This document shows, one piece after another, positions 1-8,445 of a stretch of DNA of 64,000 nt (position 1 is its first letter; each line of letters opens with the position of its first letter). Made by a program: the position numbers and the translations under genes. This stretch comes from Candidatus Gastranaerophilales bacterium (GTDB lineage: Bacteria > Cyanobacteriota > Vampirovibrionia > Gastranaerophilales > Gastranaerophilaceae), in NCBI GenBank assembly GCA_900769355.1, contig CAAGGG010000050.1:1-64000 (forward strand). The letters are read 5' to 3'. A model generated the notes under the pieces. That model saw only the letters and a program-made list of their open reading frames with translations. It had not been told where the DNA came from and searched no databases.

Positions 1-63
1 TATAAGGTTTAAGTATAAACTTGCTAACCTTATATAATATCATTTTAATACTTAAAAATGATT

Positions 64-331
64 TGTCAGACATATAAATTTAGTTGTAGGCCGTGTGCAA
101 CCATTGTCATTGAACACGATAAATAGAAAACAGATATAGTTTACCTACGTTTTTTGTAAATGTATTCCTATATAATTATTATAAACTCTACAATAGTTAT
201 AGAGTCAAGATACTCGCTTTATTTTCTTGGAATCTAATTATATTTATTAAATTAAATGTCCGAGATTAGACATTTAATTTAATAATTGGACATATAAAAT
301 AATAAATCCTAGACATTTAGTTTAATAAATT
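64..331. repeat. cluster of TGTC/GACA half-site repeats
   Basis: No gene is visible in the first 480 bases. Instead there are several degenerate copies of a ~20-nt motif of the form TATTAAAYTAARTGTCYAG: a direct copy near 244-262, inverted copies near 266-288 and 308-331, and short palindromes TGTCAGACA at 64-72 and 373-381. The copies at 247-276 form an inverted repeat (ATTAAATGTC...GACATTTAAT). They look like clustered binding sites or iteron-like repeats. Which gene they serve is unknown because the window starts here. Confidence 0.6.
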
Positions 332-380
332 CTTCCCTTAAAAGCGAGTGGTTTTAAAATTTATTATTTTAAATGTCAGA

Positions 381-436
381 CATTATTAAACTAAGTGTCT
401 AGTTATAACATTATTAAACTAAGTGTCTAGTTATAA
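381..436. repeat. 28-bp perfect tandem duplication
   Basis: Two identical 28-bp units (381-408 and 409-436) follow each other directly and contain the core ACTAAGTGTCTAG found in degenerate and inverted form at 244-331. The spacing and exactness suggest recent duplication of a protein-binding site. Confidence 0.75.
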
Positions 437-452
437 CAGGCTATATAATAAG

Positions 453-487
453 AAAAGCCCTAAACCTAAATGGCTCGGGCTTTTTAA
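453..487 (-). terminator. Rho-independent terminator of tRNA-Ser
   Basis: On the minus strand AAAAAGCCC and GGGCTTTT arms close a ~17-nt loop immediately downstream of the tRNA, ending in a T run. The hairpin is symmetric enough to stop transcription from either side. Confidence 0.7.
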
Positions 488-490
488 ATT

Positions 491-577
491 AGGAGGAGGT
501 GGGATTCGAACCCACGGTACGCGTGAACGTACGACAGTTTTCAAGACTGCTCCAATCAACCGCTCTGGCACTCCTCC
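491..577 (-). tRNA. tRNA-Ser (anticodon UGA)
   Basis: The minus strand folds as a class II tRNA of 87 nt. The acceptor GGAGGAG pairs with CTCCTCC, the T arm is GTGGG-TTCGAAT-CCCAC, the anticodon loop CTTGAAA gives UGA, and a long variable arm (GTACG...CGTAC) is typical of serine. The base after the acceptor stem is U rather than the G usual at the discriminator position of bacterial tRNA-Ser. CCA is not encoded. Confidence 0.93.
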
Positions 578-601
578 ATTCAGTTGTTTGGACGTGATTT
601 T

Positions 602-630
602 ATTGTATTAAATAAAATTTCGTTTGTCAA
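602..630 (-). promoter_or_regulatory. sigma70-type promoter of tRNA-Ser
   Basis: On the minus strand TTGACA (625-630) and TACAAT (602-607) are separated by exactly 17 nt. They place the transcription start near 595, about 18 nt upstream of the tRNA 5' end. Confidence 0.85.
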
Positions 631-654
631 GCAGTTCTTGAAATTTCTATAAAA

Positions 655-1617
655 TTAATTACAATGATGCAATGTGTGTTTCAGAAATTTGCACAAAACC
701 TTATATGCAGCGTGTGTTGCCTTACTATTTCTCAGCGAATTCAACATCATAAAATCATGAATTGTATTATTTATCCTCACACAAGCAACATCAACACCTG
801 CCTCTATAAGTTTTTGTGCATACTCTTCCCCCTCATCTCGCAAAACATCATTTTCTGCTGTAATAATCAATGTATCAGGCAACCCTACCAATTCATCAAT
901 TTCTGCTTTCAATGGTGATACGAAAATATCTTTTTTCTCATCTTTATTATTCAGATAAGCTTCAAAAAAGTATTCCATTGCCTTTTTGCTAAGCCAAGGA
1001 CCGTCCTTAAAATCGCCATAAGACTTTGTATTCATATCCGCATCACATACAGGATAAAGCAAGCCAAGAAAACTTAATCTTATCTCATCATCATCTTTAA
1101 TTCGAAGTGCCACTGCATTTGCCAAGTTTCCGCCGGCACTGTCCCCCACAAGTGCAATCTTTTCAGGATTAATCATATAATCAGCCCCATTATCGGCAAA
1201 ATATTTTACCGCCTCATAAATCTGATTTAATGCTGTTGGATATTTAAACTCAGGAGAACGAGGGTAATTAATAAATGCTACTGCCGTTTTTGCATACTTT
1301 GCAATAGTTTTTATCGTCATGTCATAAACATCTGCGTCACCCATTACCCAACCACCACCGTGGCAATAAACAACAAGAGGTAGAGTTTCATCTTTATAAT
1401 CTTCTGGCTTAACAAGTCTAACACTTATATCACCGACATTTTCGCTAAAAATAGAAACATCTTCCACAAAAGCCGGTAAATCTTCATAATCTCGTTGTTG
1501 AACCCCGATTAAAAATTCTCTTGCTTCGTTACAAGTCATTTCATAAAGTTGGTTATCCATTTCGATGGTGCTTATAAAATCTTTTACAACATTGTCTAAA
1601 TGTACACGTTTATTCAT
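655..1617 (-). CDS. alpha/beta-hydrolase, HSL-type esterase/lipase
   Basis: Predicted 320-aa serine esterase of the hormone-sensitive-lipase family, likely hydrolysing short-chain esters in the cytoplasm. Visible motifs are the oxyanion-hole HGGG at residues 86-89, the nucleophile elbow GDSAGG with Ser160, the acid Asp257 in TAENDVLRDEGE, and His287 in IHDFMM. The start at 1617 is chosen because AAAGGAG lies 5-6 nt upstream; the frame is open for 25 more codons but without a ribosome site. No signal peptide. It stands alone between two tRNA genes, so context does not reveal a substrate. Confidence 0.88.
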   Translation of the reverse strand: MNKRVHLDNVVKDFISTIEMDNQLYEMTCNEAREFLIGVQQRDYEDLPAFVEDVSIFSENVGDISVRLVKPEDYKDETLPLVVYCHGGGWVMGDADVYDMTIKTIAKYAKTAVAFINYPRSPEFKYPTALNQIYEAVKYFADNGADYMINPEKIALVGDSAGGNLANAVALRIKDDDEIRLSFLGLLYPVCDADMNTKSYGDFKDGPWLSKKAMEYFFEAYLNNKDEKKDIFVSPLKAEIDELVGLPDTLIITAENDVLRDEGEEYAQKLIEAGVDVACVRINNTIHDFMMLNSLRNSKATHAAYKVLCKFLKHTLHHCN

Positions 1618-1708
1618 ATTTTCTCCTTTCAAAATTTTACCAAATCCGGCAAATACATTTTTCGAAAAAAGAAAATAAAATTCATTACTCAATCGGATAT
1701 GTTTGTAC

Positions 1709-1714
1709 TATAAT
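1709..1714 (+). promoter_or_regulatory. -10 box of tRNA-Glu
   Basis: A perfect TATAAT lies 17 nt upstream of the tRNA-Glu 5' end. No convincing -35 hexamer is seen at the expected distance. Confidence 0.55.
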
Positions 1715-1730
1715 AGCTACGTAATCAAAT

Positions 1731-1802
1731 AGCGGTATCGTCTAGTGGTTAGGACGAGAGATTCTCATTCTCTAAACAGGGGTTCAATTCCCCTTACCGC
1801 CG
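1731..1802 (+). tRNA. tRNA-Glu (anticodon CUC)
   Basis: Cloverleaf with D arm GTCTAGTGGTTAGGAC, anticodon stem AGAGA/TCTCT with loop TTCTCAT (anticodon CUC), T arm AGGGG-TTCAATT-CCCCT and discriminator G. With this register the acceptor is AGCGGTA against TACCGCC, so the terminal pair is A1.C72, a mismatch; the other six pairs are canonical. CCA is not encoded. The CUC isoacceptor implies a second, UUC, tRNA-Glu elsewhere. Confidence 0.88.
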
Positions 1803-1923
1803 AAAACTTTCTTTTTAGCGCGAACAGAAAGTCTTACAAAGAAAAAGCAACACTTGGGTCAATGTTTTATTTATTGGATCTGAAAGAAGATATTTGAAAA
1901 AATAAGTATATAAAAACTTAAAT

Positions 1924-3363
1924 CTATTTAAACTTTCTCATCATTTTCATGGCTTTGTTAATTGCATGTTTGCCGAGTTTACCATTGAAACCGCCAAGTC
2001 CACCCATATTGCCGAGGTTTCCCATCTTGCTCAAATCAGGCATGCCTCCGCCAAAATTGCCGAACATGTTTTTCATATCCGTCATGCCTTTCATCATCAT
2101 ACGCATTTGTTCAAATTGTTTTATAAACGCATTAACCTCTGCCAAATCCATACCACAGCCCTTCGCGATTCGCTTTTTACGACTTGTGTTCAAAATATCC
2201 GGATTTGATCGCTCTTCCGGCGTCATACTTGAAATAAACACTTCCATGCGTTTGAACTGTTTTTCCCCCTCGTGAGAAATTTTGTCCCTATCGTCTTTTC
2301 CGATGTTAATCCCTAGCATGCCAAGCATGTTCCCCATAGAACCAAAAGCCTGCATTTGTTTTTGCATTTTCATGAAATCATTAAAAGAAAAGTTATTCTT
2401 ACTCATCTTTTCTTCAAGTTCTTGCGCCTGTTTTTCGTCAAAAACTTCCTGAGCACGTTCTACAAGTGATACAATGTCGCCCATACCAAGAATTCTTGTC
2501 GCAATTCTCTCTGGGTAAAAATCTTCTAATGCATTAAGTTTTTCGCCGGTTCCAGTCAGCTTAATCGGCTTACCCGTACAATAAACAACACTCAATGCAG
2601 AACCGCCTCTTGTGTCCCCGTCGAGTTTCGTCAACACAAGCCCTGTCAATTCCAACTGAGCATCAAAGTTTTCTGCAACATTCACAGCCTCTTGACCTGT
2701 CATAGAGTCAATAACCAAAAGCTTTTCGCTTGGTTTAAAAATTCTATCAATCAATAGCAATTCAGCCATCATGTCAGTATCAATCTGCAAACGTCCGGCA
2801 GTATCCAAAATTAAAGTATTAAACCCGTTTTGTCCCGCATAATCGATTGCTTCACGCACAATTCTTTGAACATCGGTACAATCAGGAATAGTGAAAACTT
2901 CGTTCTCAATCTCTTTTCCCAATGTCTGCAACTGGCTGATGGCAGCCGGTCTATAAACGTCACAAGCAACCAAAAGCGGATTTCTTCCCTCTTTTTTCAG
3001 CTTAACCGCAAGTTTTGCCGAAGAAGTGGTCTTACCTGAGCCCTGCAATCCTAACATCATTATCAAATTAGGATTACCGGAAAAATCTAAAGGCTTATTT
3101 TCATGCCCCAAAAGTTCAACAAGTTCATCATGGACAATCTTAACCAACTGTTGCGAAGGATTAACGCCTTCAACAATCTTTTCGCCCTCGGCTTTGTCCT
3201 TAATATTCGAAATAAAACCCTTAACAACACGTAAATTCACATCAGCGTCCAAAAGTGCACGTCTGATTTCTCGGAAAGCTTCTTGCATATTGTCTTGCGT
3301 AAGCTCACCACCGCTTGTTTTGCCTATAATTTCTCGTAATTTTTCACTCAAACTATCGAACAT
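1924..3363 (-). CDS. ffh: signal recognition particle protein Ffh (SRP54)
   Basis: 479-aa GTPase of the signal recognition particle, which binds signal sequences of nascent membrane proteins and docks with FtsY. The N domain is followed by the G domain: P-loop GLQGSGKT at 105-112, DTAGR at 187-191 and TKLD at 245-248. The C-terminal M domain is rich in methionine and glycine (MGNMLGMLG, GGMPDLSKMG). The ATG at 3363 gives the usual MFDSL start; an in-frame upstream TTG adds 11 residues and is less likely. TATAGT lies 6 nt before this ATG, so the mRNA may be leaderless. Confidence 0.96.
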   Translation of the reverse strand: MFDSLSEKLREIIGKTSGGELTQDNMQEAFREIRRALLDADVNLRVVKGFISNIKDKAEGEKIVEGVNPSQQLVKIVHDELVELLGHENKPLDFSGNPNLIMMLGLQGSGKTTSSAKLAVKLKKEGRNPLLVACDVYRPAAISQLQTLGKEIENEVFTIPDCTDVQRIVREAIDYAGQNGFNTLILDTAGRLQIDTDMMAELLLIDRIFKPSEKLLVIDSMTGQEAVNVAENFDAQLELTGLVLTKLDGDTRGGSALSVVYCTGKPIKLTGTGEKLNALEDFYPERIATRILGMGDIVSLVERAQEVFDEKQAQELEEKMSKNNFSFNDFMKMQKQMQAFGSMGNMLGMLGINIGKDDRDKISHEGEKQFKRMEVFISSMTPEERSNPDILNTSRKKRIAKGCGMDLAEVNAFIKQFEQMRMMMKGMTDMKNMFGNFGGGMPDLSKMGNLGNMGGLGGFNGKLGKHAINKAMKMMRKFK

Positions 3364-3477
3364 ACTCACACTATACCACAAAAATCCCCAGCTCAAAAGT
3401 TCACAATACTTAACAATAAAAAAACATCATACGTTTTTACGATTTAATTTCAAATTCAATCTGCTAATATATAACCA

Positions 3478-3551
3478 TACTCCTTAGAGAACTAAGATAC
3501 ACATATCCCTAATCAACAGCTATGCACTTCTTATGTACATAGCTTTTTTTT
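3478..3551 (+). ncRNA. possible small RNA with intrinsic terminator
   Basis: A stretch between ffh and the repeat array carries a small hairpin (CTTAG-AGAA-CTAAG, 3483-3496) and then a strong terminator-like stem AGCTATG/CATAGCT (3518-3524 with 3538-3544) followed by eight T on the plus strand. A weak TATAAC-like box lies just upstream near 3470. No open reading frame explains the terminator. Function unknown. Confidence 0.35.
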
Positions 3552-3571
3552 CGAGCGTGCCGCTCGACCCA

Positions 3572-3836
3572 CCCTCTGTAACAGTGTTGGTCTAAAGTAC
3601 TTCATATTAATGATTTTTTAGTTGAAGTGCCCTTCTCCCTCTGTAACGATATTTGTCCATACCTCATACTCATGAATTCTTTTTGGGGGCACGAAGTCCG
3701 CTTCTCCCACTGGAACAATATTAGTTCATACTTCATATTCAGGGATTATGTTTTGTGCCGCTCAACCCACCAACTGGAACAGTGTTGGTTCATACCTCAT
3801 ACTCATGATTTTTTATGAAGTGCCCTTCCTCCTGCG
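3572..3836. repeat. four tandem degenerate ~66-bp repeats
   Basis: Units begin near 3572, 3637, 3706 and 3767. Each starts CCCTCTGTAAC or CCCACTGGAAC and continues with GTTGGTYCATACYTCATAYT-like sequence, then GAAGTGCCCTTCT. An inverted further copy lies at about 23541-23585. No coding sequence fits. The gap from ffh to the HD gene consists of this array plus the small-RNA candidate. Confidence 0.7.
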
Positions 3837-3869
3837 ATAGGCAGCTTGGAAGCGAAGCAGCTAAGTTAA

Positions 3870-4676
3870 TTACAAGTAACATTTAGGTTCTTGACCTTGA
3901 ACTCCCGCATACAATTCAACGTATTGTTTTGCAGGACTTGATTCAATTTTTGTCAACAAAACTTCTTCAATCTGAAAAAATCCTACATCACCTGACATTT
4001 CAATATCAATTCTGATAGGTTTGTTTGCACCATGATGAATTCCGATTCTTTCAATTGCGTTTGCTGAATATTTATGGATATCGCCAACTCTTGGAGTTTT
4101 GTTCAACGCCATAGGAATTCTTGCACGCCCTTTTGTCATATCACAACCGTCCGCAATCAAGATAATCCCAGCTTCGATAGAATGTATTTTTTTAGATGCC
4201 ATGTGGCCTACAATCGCCTCAATAGCAAGCGATTTTATCACAACACGCCTGTGCAAATTGTCAGGGAAAAGATGCATTAATGTTCGCTCAATTATGTGTT
4301 TCGCAAGTATTACAGACATATCCTCGTGACCTTGACGCCCAATCATCATTCCAAGGTCATGCATAAGTCCAGCAAGAATGATTGCACACATACTGTCTTC
4401 AAAAGTCCCGATTTCTTCCTTTTCCAAAGAAGTCTGAATTCCTGAATCTTTCAAAAGATTAAGCATTTTTATCGCATTGGCACAAACCTGTCGCATGTGA
4501 ACAGGACCGTGGTCGTTATAACCAAGACGCTTTATAGAAACGTTATTCGCATAATCTTGCATCTCTTGTAACTCATCATCTGCAAACAAATAATGAACAA
4601 GTTCAGTGCAAACCTTGCTACCTTCAAGTCTTTTTAAAATTTTTGATTCAAGTGAAACTTCTTTGATTGATTTCAT
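3870..4676 (-). CDS. HD-domain phosphohydrolase
   Basis: 268-aa soluble protein with an HD metal-dependent phosphohydrolase core: His56 and His60 in NDHGPVH, the HD pair at 106-107 in GLMHDLG, His117 in GHED, and Asp176/Asp179 in ADGCDMTKG. HD proteins typically cleave phosphate esters of nucleotides, often signalling nucleotides. The substrate cannot be told here. The start has AAAGGAA about 8 nt upstream. A repeat-derived sequence lies directly after the stop. Confidence 0.82.
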   Translation of the reverse strand: MKSIKEVSLESKILKRLEGSKVCTELVHYLFADDELQEMQDYANNVSIKRLGYNDHGPVHMRQVCANAIKMLNLLKDSGIQTSLEKEEIGTFEDSMCAIILAGLMHDLGMMIGRQGHEDMSVILAKHIIERTLMHLFPDNLHRRVVIKSLAIEAIVGHMASKKIHSIEAGIILIADGCDMTKGRARIPMALNKTPRVGDIHKYSANAIERIGIHHGANKPIRIDIEMSGDVGFFQIEEVLLTKIESSPAKQYVELYAGVQGQEPKCYL

Positions 4677-4757
4677 AATGCATTTCCTTTTCTTCTGTTC
4701 TTATAATTATATAATACCCCAGAATTGAGAAAAATTATACATCTTAATAAAAAGTTT

Positions 4758-5828
4758 TTACTTCTGCAAACTATTTTTGAAATTTGTCATGCTCTCGGCA
4801 AAATTGTCACCGCCGAATTTCATCAACATTTCATCAATTAATACACAGGCAATTCTGTTTTCTGCAACAACCGAGCACGCTTCAACCGCACAAGTATCAG
4901 AGCGTTCAAAGTGCGCCTCTGTCTGCTCCATCGTCTTTAAATCAACTGTGTTTAAAGGTTTTTTAAGTGTCGGGATAGGCTTCATCACAGCGGTTACAAC
5001 GAGCGGTTCGCCGTTTGTCATTCCACCTTCAATTCCTCCGGCGTTGTTGGTTCTGCGAACAATTTTCCCATCTTCTGCATACATTTGGTCATGAAATTCA
5101 CTGCCAAACATCTTATATGCGTTAGAATTTCCGATTGCAACAGCTTTAACTGCTGGAATACTCATTACTGCCTGTGCAATTTTTCCGTCAAGCATTCTGT
5201 CCCAGTGAACAAAAGAACCTAAACCAACCGGCATGCCTGTATATGTAACTTCAAACTTTCCACCTAACGTGTCACCTGCTTCTTTTGCCTTATCAATTTC
5301 TGTGTGAAATTCTTCTTCGGTTTTCCCTTGCCCGATTTGGATAATTTTTGATGAACATTTTATGCCAAATTGTTCCAACATTTGTTTTGCAATTGCACCA
5401 ACTGCAACCTCTATTGCGGTTTTACGCGCACTGGAACGTTCAAGAATGTTTCTCAAATCTGTCTGATTATATTTTATACTTCCGGCAAAATCGGCGTGCC
5501 CCGGACGATATTTTGAAAAAGATTTTTCGTCTGTAAAATCCTCTGAGTTTGAGCTCATTATCTTTTGCCAGTTTTCAAAATCTTTATTTTGCACAACAAG
5601 AGTGATTGGCGAACCGAGTGTTTTACCAAATCTTACGCCTGATGTGATTTCGACTTTATCGGATTCAATTTTCATTCTGCCACCACGACCGTAGCCGCCT
5701 TGTCGGCGTTTCAATTCCGAATTAATAAAATCCTCGTCTATTTGAAATCCTGCAGGAATTCCTTCTATTATTGCTGTTAAGCATTTTCCGTGGCTTTCGC
5801 CGGCTGTTAAAAATCTAAATTTGTTCAT
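4758..5828 (-). CDS. aroC: chorismate synthase
   Basis: 356-aa enzyme making chorismate from 5-enolpyruvylshikimate 3-phosphate, the last shared step to aromatic amino acids. The N-terminal signature GESHGKCLTAIIEGIPAG (10-27), KYRPGHADF, and RSSARKTAIEVAVGAIA are characteristic, and the length is normal. No Shine-Dalgarno is evident before the ATG; upstream lies a 117-bp hairpin repeat. No other shikimate gene is adjacent. Confidence 0.96.
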   Translation of the reverse strand: MNKFRFLTAGESHGKCLTAIIEGIPAGFQIDEDFINSELKRRQGGYGRGGRMKIESDKVEITSGVRFGKTLGSPITLVVQNKDFENWQKIMSSNSEDFTDEKSFSKYRPGHADFAGSIKYNQTDLRNILERSSARKTAIEVAVGAIAKQMLEQFGIKCSSKIIQIGQGKTEEEFHTEIDKAKEAGDTLGGKFEVTYTGMPVGLGSFVHWDRMLDGKIAQAVMSIPAVKAVAIGNSNAYKMFGSEFHDQMYAEDGKIVRRTNNAGGIEGGMTNGEPLVVTAVMKPIPTLKKPLNTVDLKTMEQTEAHFERSDTCAVEACSVVAENRIACVLIDEMLMKFGGDNFAESMTNFKNSLQK

Positions 5829-5843
5829 GGGGGGTTAAGGTTA

Positions 5844-5960
5844 TGTGAGTGGTGAATAGTGAGTAGTGAATAGACCATATAAGTGCTAACGCACAAAAAC
5901 AATAATATTTGAGCGAAGCTAACTAAAAGAACTATTCACTACTCACCATTCACCACTCAC
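5844..5960. repeat. palindromic repeat element, family C copy 1
   Basis: Two ~29-nt arms built of 7-nt units (GTGAGTGGTGAATAGTGAGT type) are near-perfect reverse complements (5844-5872 and 5932-5960) around a ~59-nt loop containing AAGTGCTAACGCACAAAA. Related copies lie at 41593-41703 and 56335-56448, and an arm fragment lies inside hydF. Confidence 0.85.
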
Positions 5961-5974
5961 TATTTACATCTCCT

Positions 5975-6451
5975 TTATTTTGCATATCTCAAGAAAATCT
6001 GTTCTTTTGTTTGCATTAACTCTTCTGTAATTTGCCATTTGCCATTGATTTTCTTGACTATCATATATGTTTTAAGCTTATATGTTTCGCCTTTTGGTTG
6101 TCTTAGGGAACTGATTTTATATGAACCATTGCCTAACGAAGTTACTTTAACATCTGTGTATGTGTTTTTGTAACCACGCATTTTTGCTCCGGCTTGCCCA
6201 ATTCTCATTTGCTTAACATAGGTTGCTGTGTTTGTGTTTACGTTTACAAGCTGACCGTTTGGTTTTATAACCTGTCTGATGATTTTTGCACTTGGAGAGT
6301 ACATTGTTGCAACTGTCGGACTATATGTGTTTGCTGCATTTACATAGCTATGGAAGAAGTTTAAAGCTTCCTGTGCGCTGTCTGCAAGTGCCTGTAAGCC
6401 TGTCATCATAAACATTGTTAATACGATTAATATTGATAATAGTTTTTTCAT
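5975..6451 (-). CDS. exported NTF2-like protein
   Basis: 158-aa protein with a Sec signal peptide (MKKLLSILIVLTMFMMTGLQALA, about 23 residues; only the pattern is implied) followed by a small alpha+beta domain resembling the NTF2-like/SnoaL fold. It contains an N-terminal helix with FFHSYVNAANTYSP and a C-terminal IVKKINGKWQITEE strand pair. AAGGAG upstream of the internal ATG at 6451 fixes the start, eight codons after the first ATG. Function unknown; likely periplasmic. Confidence 0.65.
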   Translation of the reverse strand: MKKLLSILIVLTMFMMTGLQALADSAQEALNFFHSYVNAANTYSPTVATMYSPSAKIIRQVIKPNGQLVNVNTNTATYVKQMRIGQAGAKMRGYKNTYTDVKVTSLGNGSYKISSLRQPKGETYKLKTYMIVKKINGKWQITEELMQTKEQIFLRYAK

Positions 6452-6539
6452 TTTTTCTCCTTCTACAATTTTCATTATACTTATAAAACGAAAAAAATTA
6501 GAATTTGTTCATTTTAGATTTTACCATAGAAAAAAAATA

Positions 6540-6568
6540 TTGTCATTCTCTTGAATATGTAGTATAAA
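6540..6568 (+). promoter_or_regulatory. promoter of the xer gene, leaderless layout
   Basis: TTGTCA (6540-6545) and TATAAA (6563-6568) are spaced by 17 nt. The box ends 6 nt before the ATG at 6575, which places transcription start at or beside the start codon. Confidence 0.75.
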
Positions 6569-6574
6569 AGACTT

Positions 6575-7444
6575 ATGAATACGCAGGTTTTGGCAGAATA
6601 TTTAGAGTATTTGGAGATAGAAAAAGGGTTGAGTGAAAACACGCTCGAAGCTTATCGAAGAGATTTGTTAAGTTTTTTCGATTTTTGCGGAGATAAAGAT
6701 ATCGCAGAAATTCAAAGAACTCAGGTAAATTCGTTTGTCCGAAATCTTCACGAACAAAAGTATTCTCCAACAAGCGTTATGCGTAAAATAGCTTCACTCC
6801 GAAGCTTTTTTAAATGGGCTTGTACAAACGAAAAATCACAAACAAACCCGACTTTGACACTTGAACAACCAAAAATCCCGCAAAAATTACCAAAAGTTAT
6901 AACACTTGATGAGATAAATGAAATTTTAAACCAAAAGCTGTCAAAACTTCATAGAGTTATTGTTGAGCTACTTTATGGTTGTGGGCTAAGGGTTTCTGAG
7001 TTAGTAAATTTAAAAATTAACGATTATGACTTAAACGGAAAATATTTGACTTGCACAGGGAAAGGCTCAAAAGACAGGATTGTTCCGCTTGGCAAAAAAG
7101 CGATTAAAGCAATAAAGGAATATTTGCCGGAACGGGAATTTTATTTGCAAAAATTTAATTTGCAAACAAAAAAACTTTTGGTGAACGAGAAAGGCAAACT
7201 TGTTACACGTCAGGAAGTTTATACATTCATTCATGAGCAAGGAAAAATATTGCATAAGGCAATTTCTCCTCACACTTTACGCCACACGTTTGCAACTCAC
7301 TTGCTTGAAAACGGAGCAGATTTGAGAGTTGTACAAGAACTTTTGGGGCACAGTGATGTTGCCACGACTCAACTTTATACGCACATCAGCAAAAAACGCC
7401 TTAAAGAGGTTTATTTTGCGATTAACGGAAAAGAAAGCAACTAA
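6575..7444 (+). CDS. tyrosine recombinase, XerC/XerD type
   Basis: 289-aa site-specific recombinase that would resolve chromosome dimers at dif. All active-site residues are visible: Arg139 (GCGLRVSEL), a Lys near 164, His233 and Arg236 (HTLRHTF), His259 (LLGHS) and Tyr268 (YTHIS). An N-terminal SAM-like core-binding domain occupies about 1-90. Full length, with no phage genes beside it, so a housekeeping Xer is likely; XerC and XerD cannot be distinguished. No Shine-Dalgarno; the mRNA is predicted leaderless. Confidence 0.9.
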   Translation: MNTQVLAEYLEYLEIEKGLSENTLEAYRRDLLSFFDFCGDKDIAEIQRTQVNSFVRNLHEQKYSPTSVMRKIASLRSFFKWACTNEKSQTNPTLTLEQPKIPQKLPKVITLDEINEILNQKLSKLHRVIVELLYGCGLRVSELVNLKINDYDLNGKYLTCTGKGSKDRIVPLGKKAIKAIKEYLPEREFYLQKFNLQTKKLLVNEKGKLVTRQEVYTFIHEQGKILHKAISPHTLRHTFATHLLENGADLRVVQELLGHSDVATTQLYTHISKKRLKEVYFAINGKESN

Positions 7445-7491
7445 AAAGTGCTCACACGCAGCCAACTGTAACGACATAGTGACGGTTTTAA

Positions 7492-8370
7492 TTATGTACG
7501 TAGTACTACATCACGAACATAAGCAAAATATTCGTTGTTTTTGTATTGACTAATCGAGGTTTCAAGCTCTTCTTTTGTCATAAATCCCATTCTGTATGCA
7601 ACTTCTTCAAGACAAGCTATTTTTATACCTTGGTTGTCCTCAATAGTCTTAACAAACTGTCCTGCCTGCAATAGAGAGTGATGTGTTCCTGTATCAAGCC
7701 ATGCAAACCCTCTATCAAGTATTTTTACATTCAATTTGTTTTGAGACAAATAAACATTGTTCAAATCCGTAATCTCTAATTCGCCTCTGGCAGAAGGCTT
7801 TAAAGCTTTTGCATACTCAACGACCTTGTTGTCGTAGAAATAAAGCCCAGTTACAGCATAATTAGATTTCGGATTTTGCGGTTTTTCTTCCAAAGAAAGT
7901 ACTTTCCCATTTTCGTCAAATTCAACTACCCCGAACCTTTGAGGATCTTTTACAAGATAACCGAAAACAGTTGCACCACAATTGTTTTTAGTATTTTTGA
8001 CAACTTCTTGTAAAGTACGAGAAAAAGCACCGCCATAAAAAATATTATCGCCTAAAATCAACGCAACATCATCATTTCCGATAAATTCTTCTCCAAGAAT
8101 AAATGCCTGAGCAAGTCCGTCCGGAGAAGGTTGCTCTTTATATGAAAAATTAACGCCAAACTGACTTCCATCACCCAAAAGCCGTTTAAAATTAGGCAAA
8201 TCAACAGGTGTAGAAATTATTAAAATATCTCGAATTCCGGCAAGCATCAAAACCGAAATCGGGTGATAAATCATCGGTTTATCATAAATTGGCAATAACT
8301 GTTTAGATACTGCAATTGTACTAGGGTGTAATCTTGTGCCCGCACCTCCGGCTAAAATAATTCCTTTCAT
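7492..8370 (-). CDS. rfbA: glucose-1-phosphate thymidylyltransferase
   Basis: 292-aa nucleotidyltransferase forming dTDP-glucose, the first step to dTDP-L-rhamnose. The N-terminal GGAGTRLHPSTIAVSKQLLP nucleotide-binding signature, the LGDNIFYG metal-binding loop and YDKPMIYHP match RmlA. GAGGTG lies upstream of the ATG at 8370; a longer in-frame start is rejected for lack of a ribosome site. The other three rhamnose genes (rfbC, rfbB, rfbD) are 33 kb away in an operon-like row. Confidence 0.95.
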   Translation of the reverse strand: MKGIILAGGAGTRLHPSTIAVSKQLLPIYDKPMIYHPISVLMLAGIRDILIISTPVDLPNFKRLLGDGSQFGVNFSYKEQPSPDGLAQAFILGEEFIGNDDVALILGDNIFYGGAFSRTLQEVVKNTKNNCGATVFGYLVKDPQRFGVVEFDENGKVLSLEEKPQNPKSNYAVTGLYFYDNKVVEYAKALKPSARGELEITDLNNVYLSQNKLNVKILDRGFAWLDTGTHHSLLQAGQFVKTIEDNQGIKIACLEEVAYRMGFMTKEELETSISQYKNNEYFAYVRDVVLRT

Positions 8371-8389
8371 AGTCACCTCTTTTTGTCCG

Positions 8390-8418
8390 ATTATATGCAA
8401 AAACACGTTTTTTTGCAA
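8390..8418 (-). promoter_or_regulatory. promoter of rfbA
   Basis: On the minus strand TTGCAA (8413-8418) and TATAAT (8390-8395) are separated by 17 nt. The spacer forms a small A/T-rich hairpin, GCAAAAA...TTTTTGC. Transcription would start about 13 nt upstream of the ATG. Confidence 0.7.
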
Positions 8419-8445
8419 CTAAATTAAAGTGTTTTGACAAATATA

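Noticed and set aside
423..611. 62-codon ORF over tRNA-Ser (GGGGIRTHGTRERT...)
   Set aside because: This is the familiar false ORF read antisense through a tRNA-Ser; the tRNA explains the sequence.
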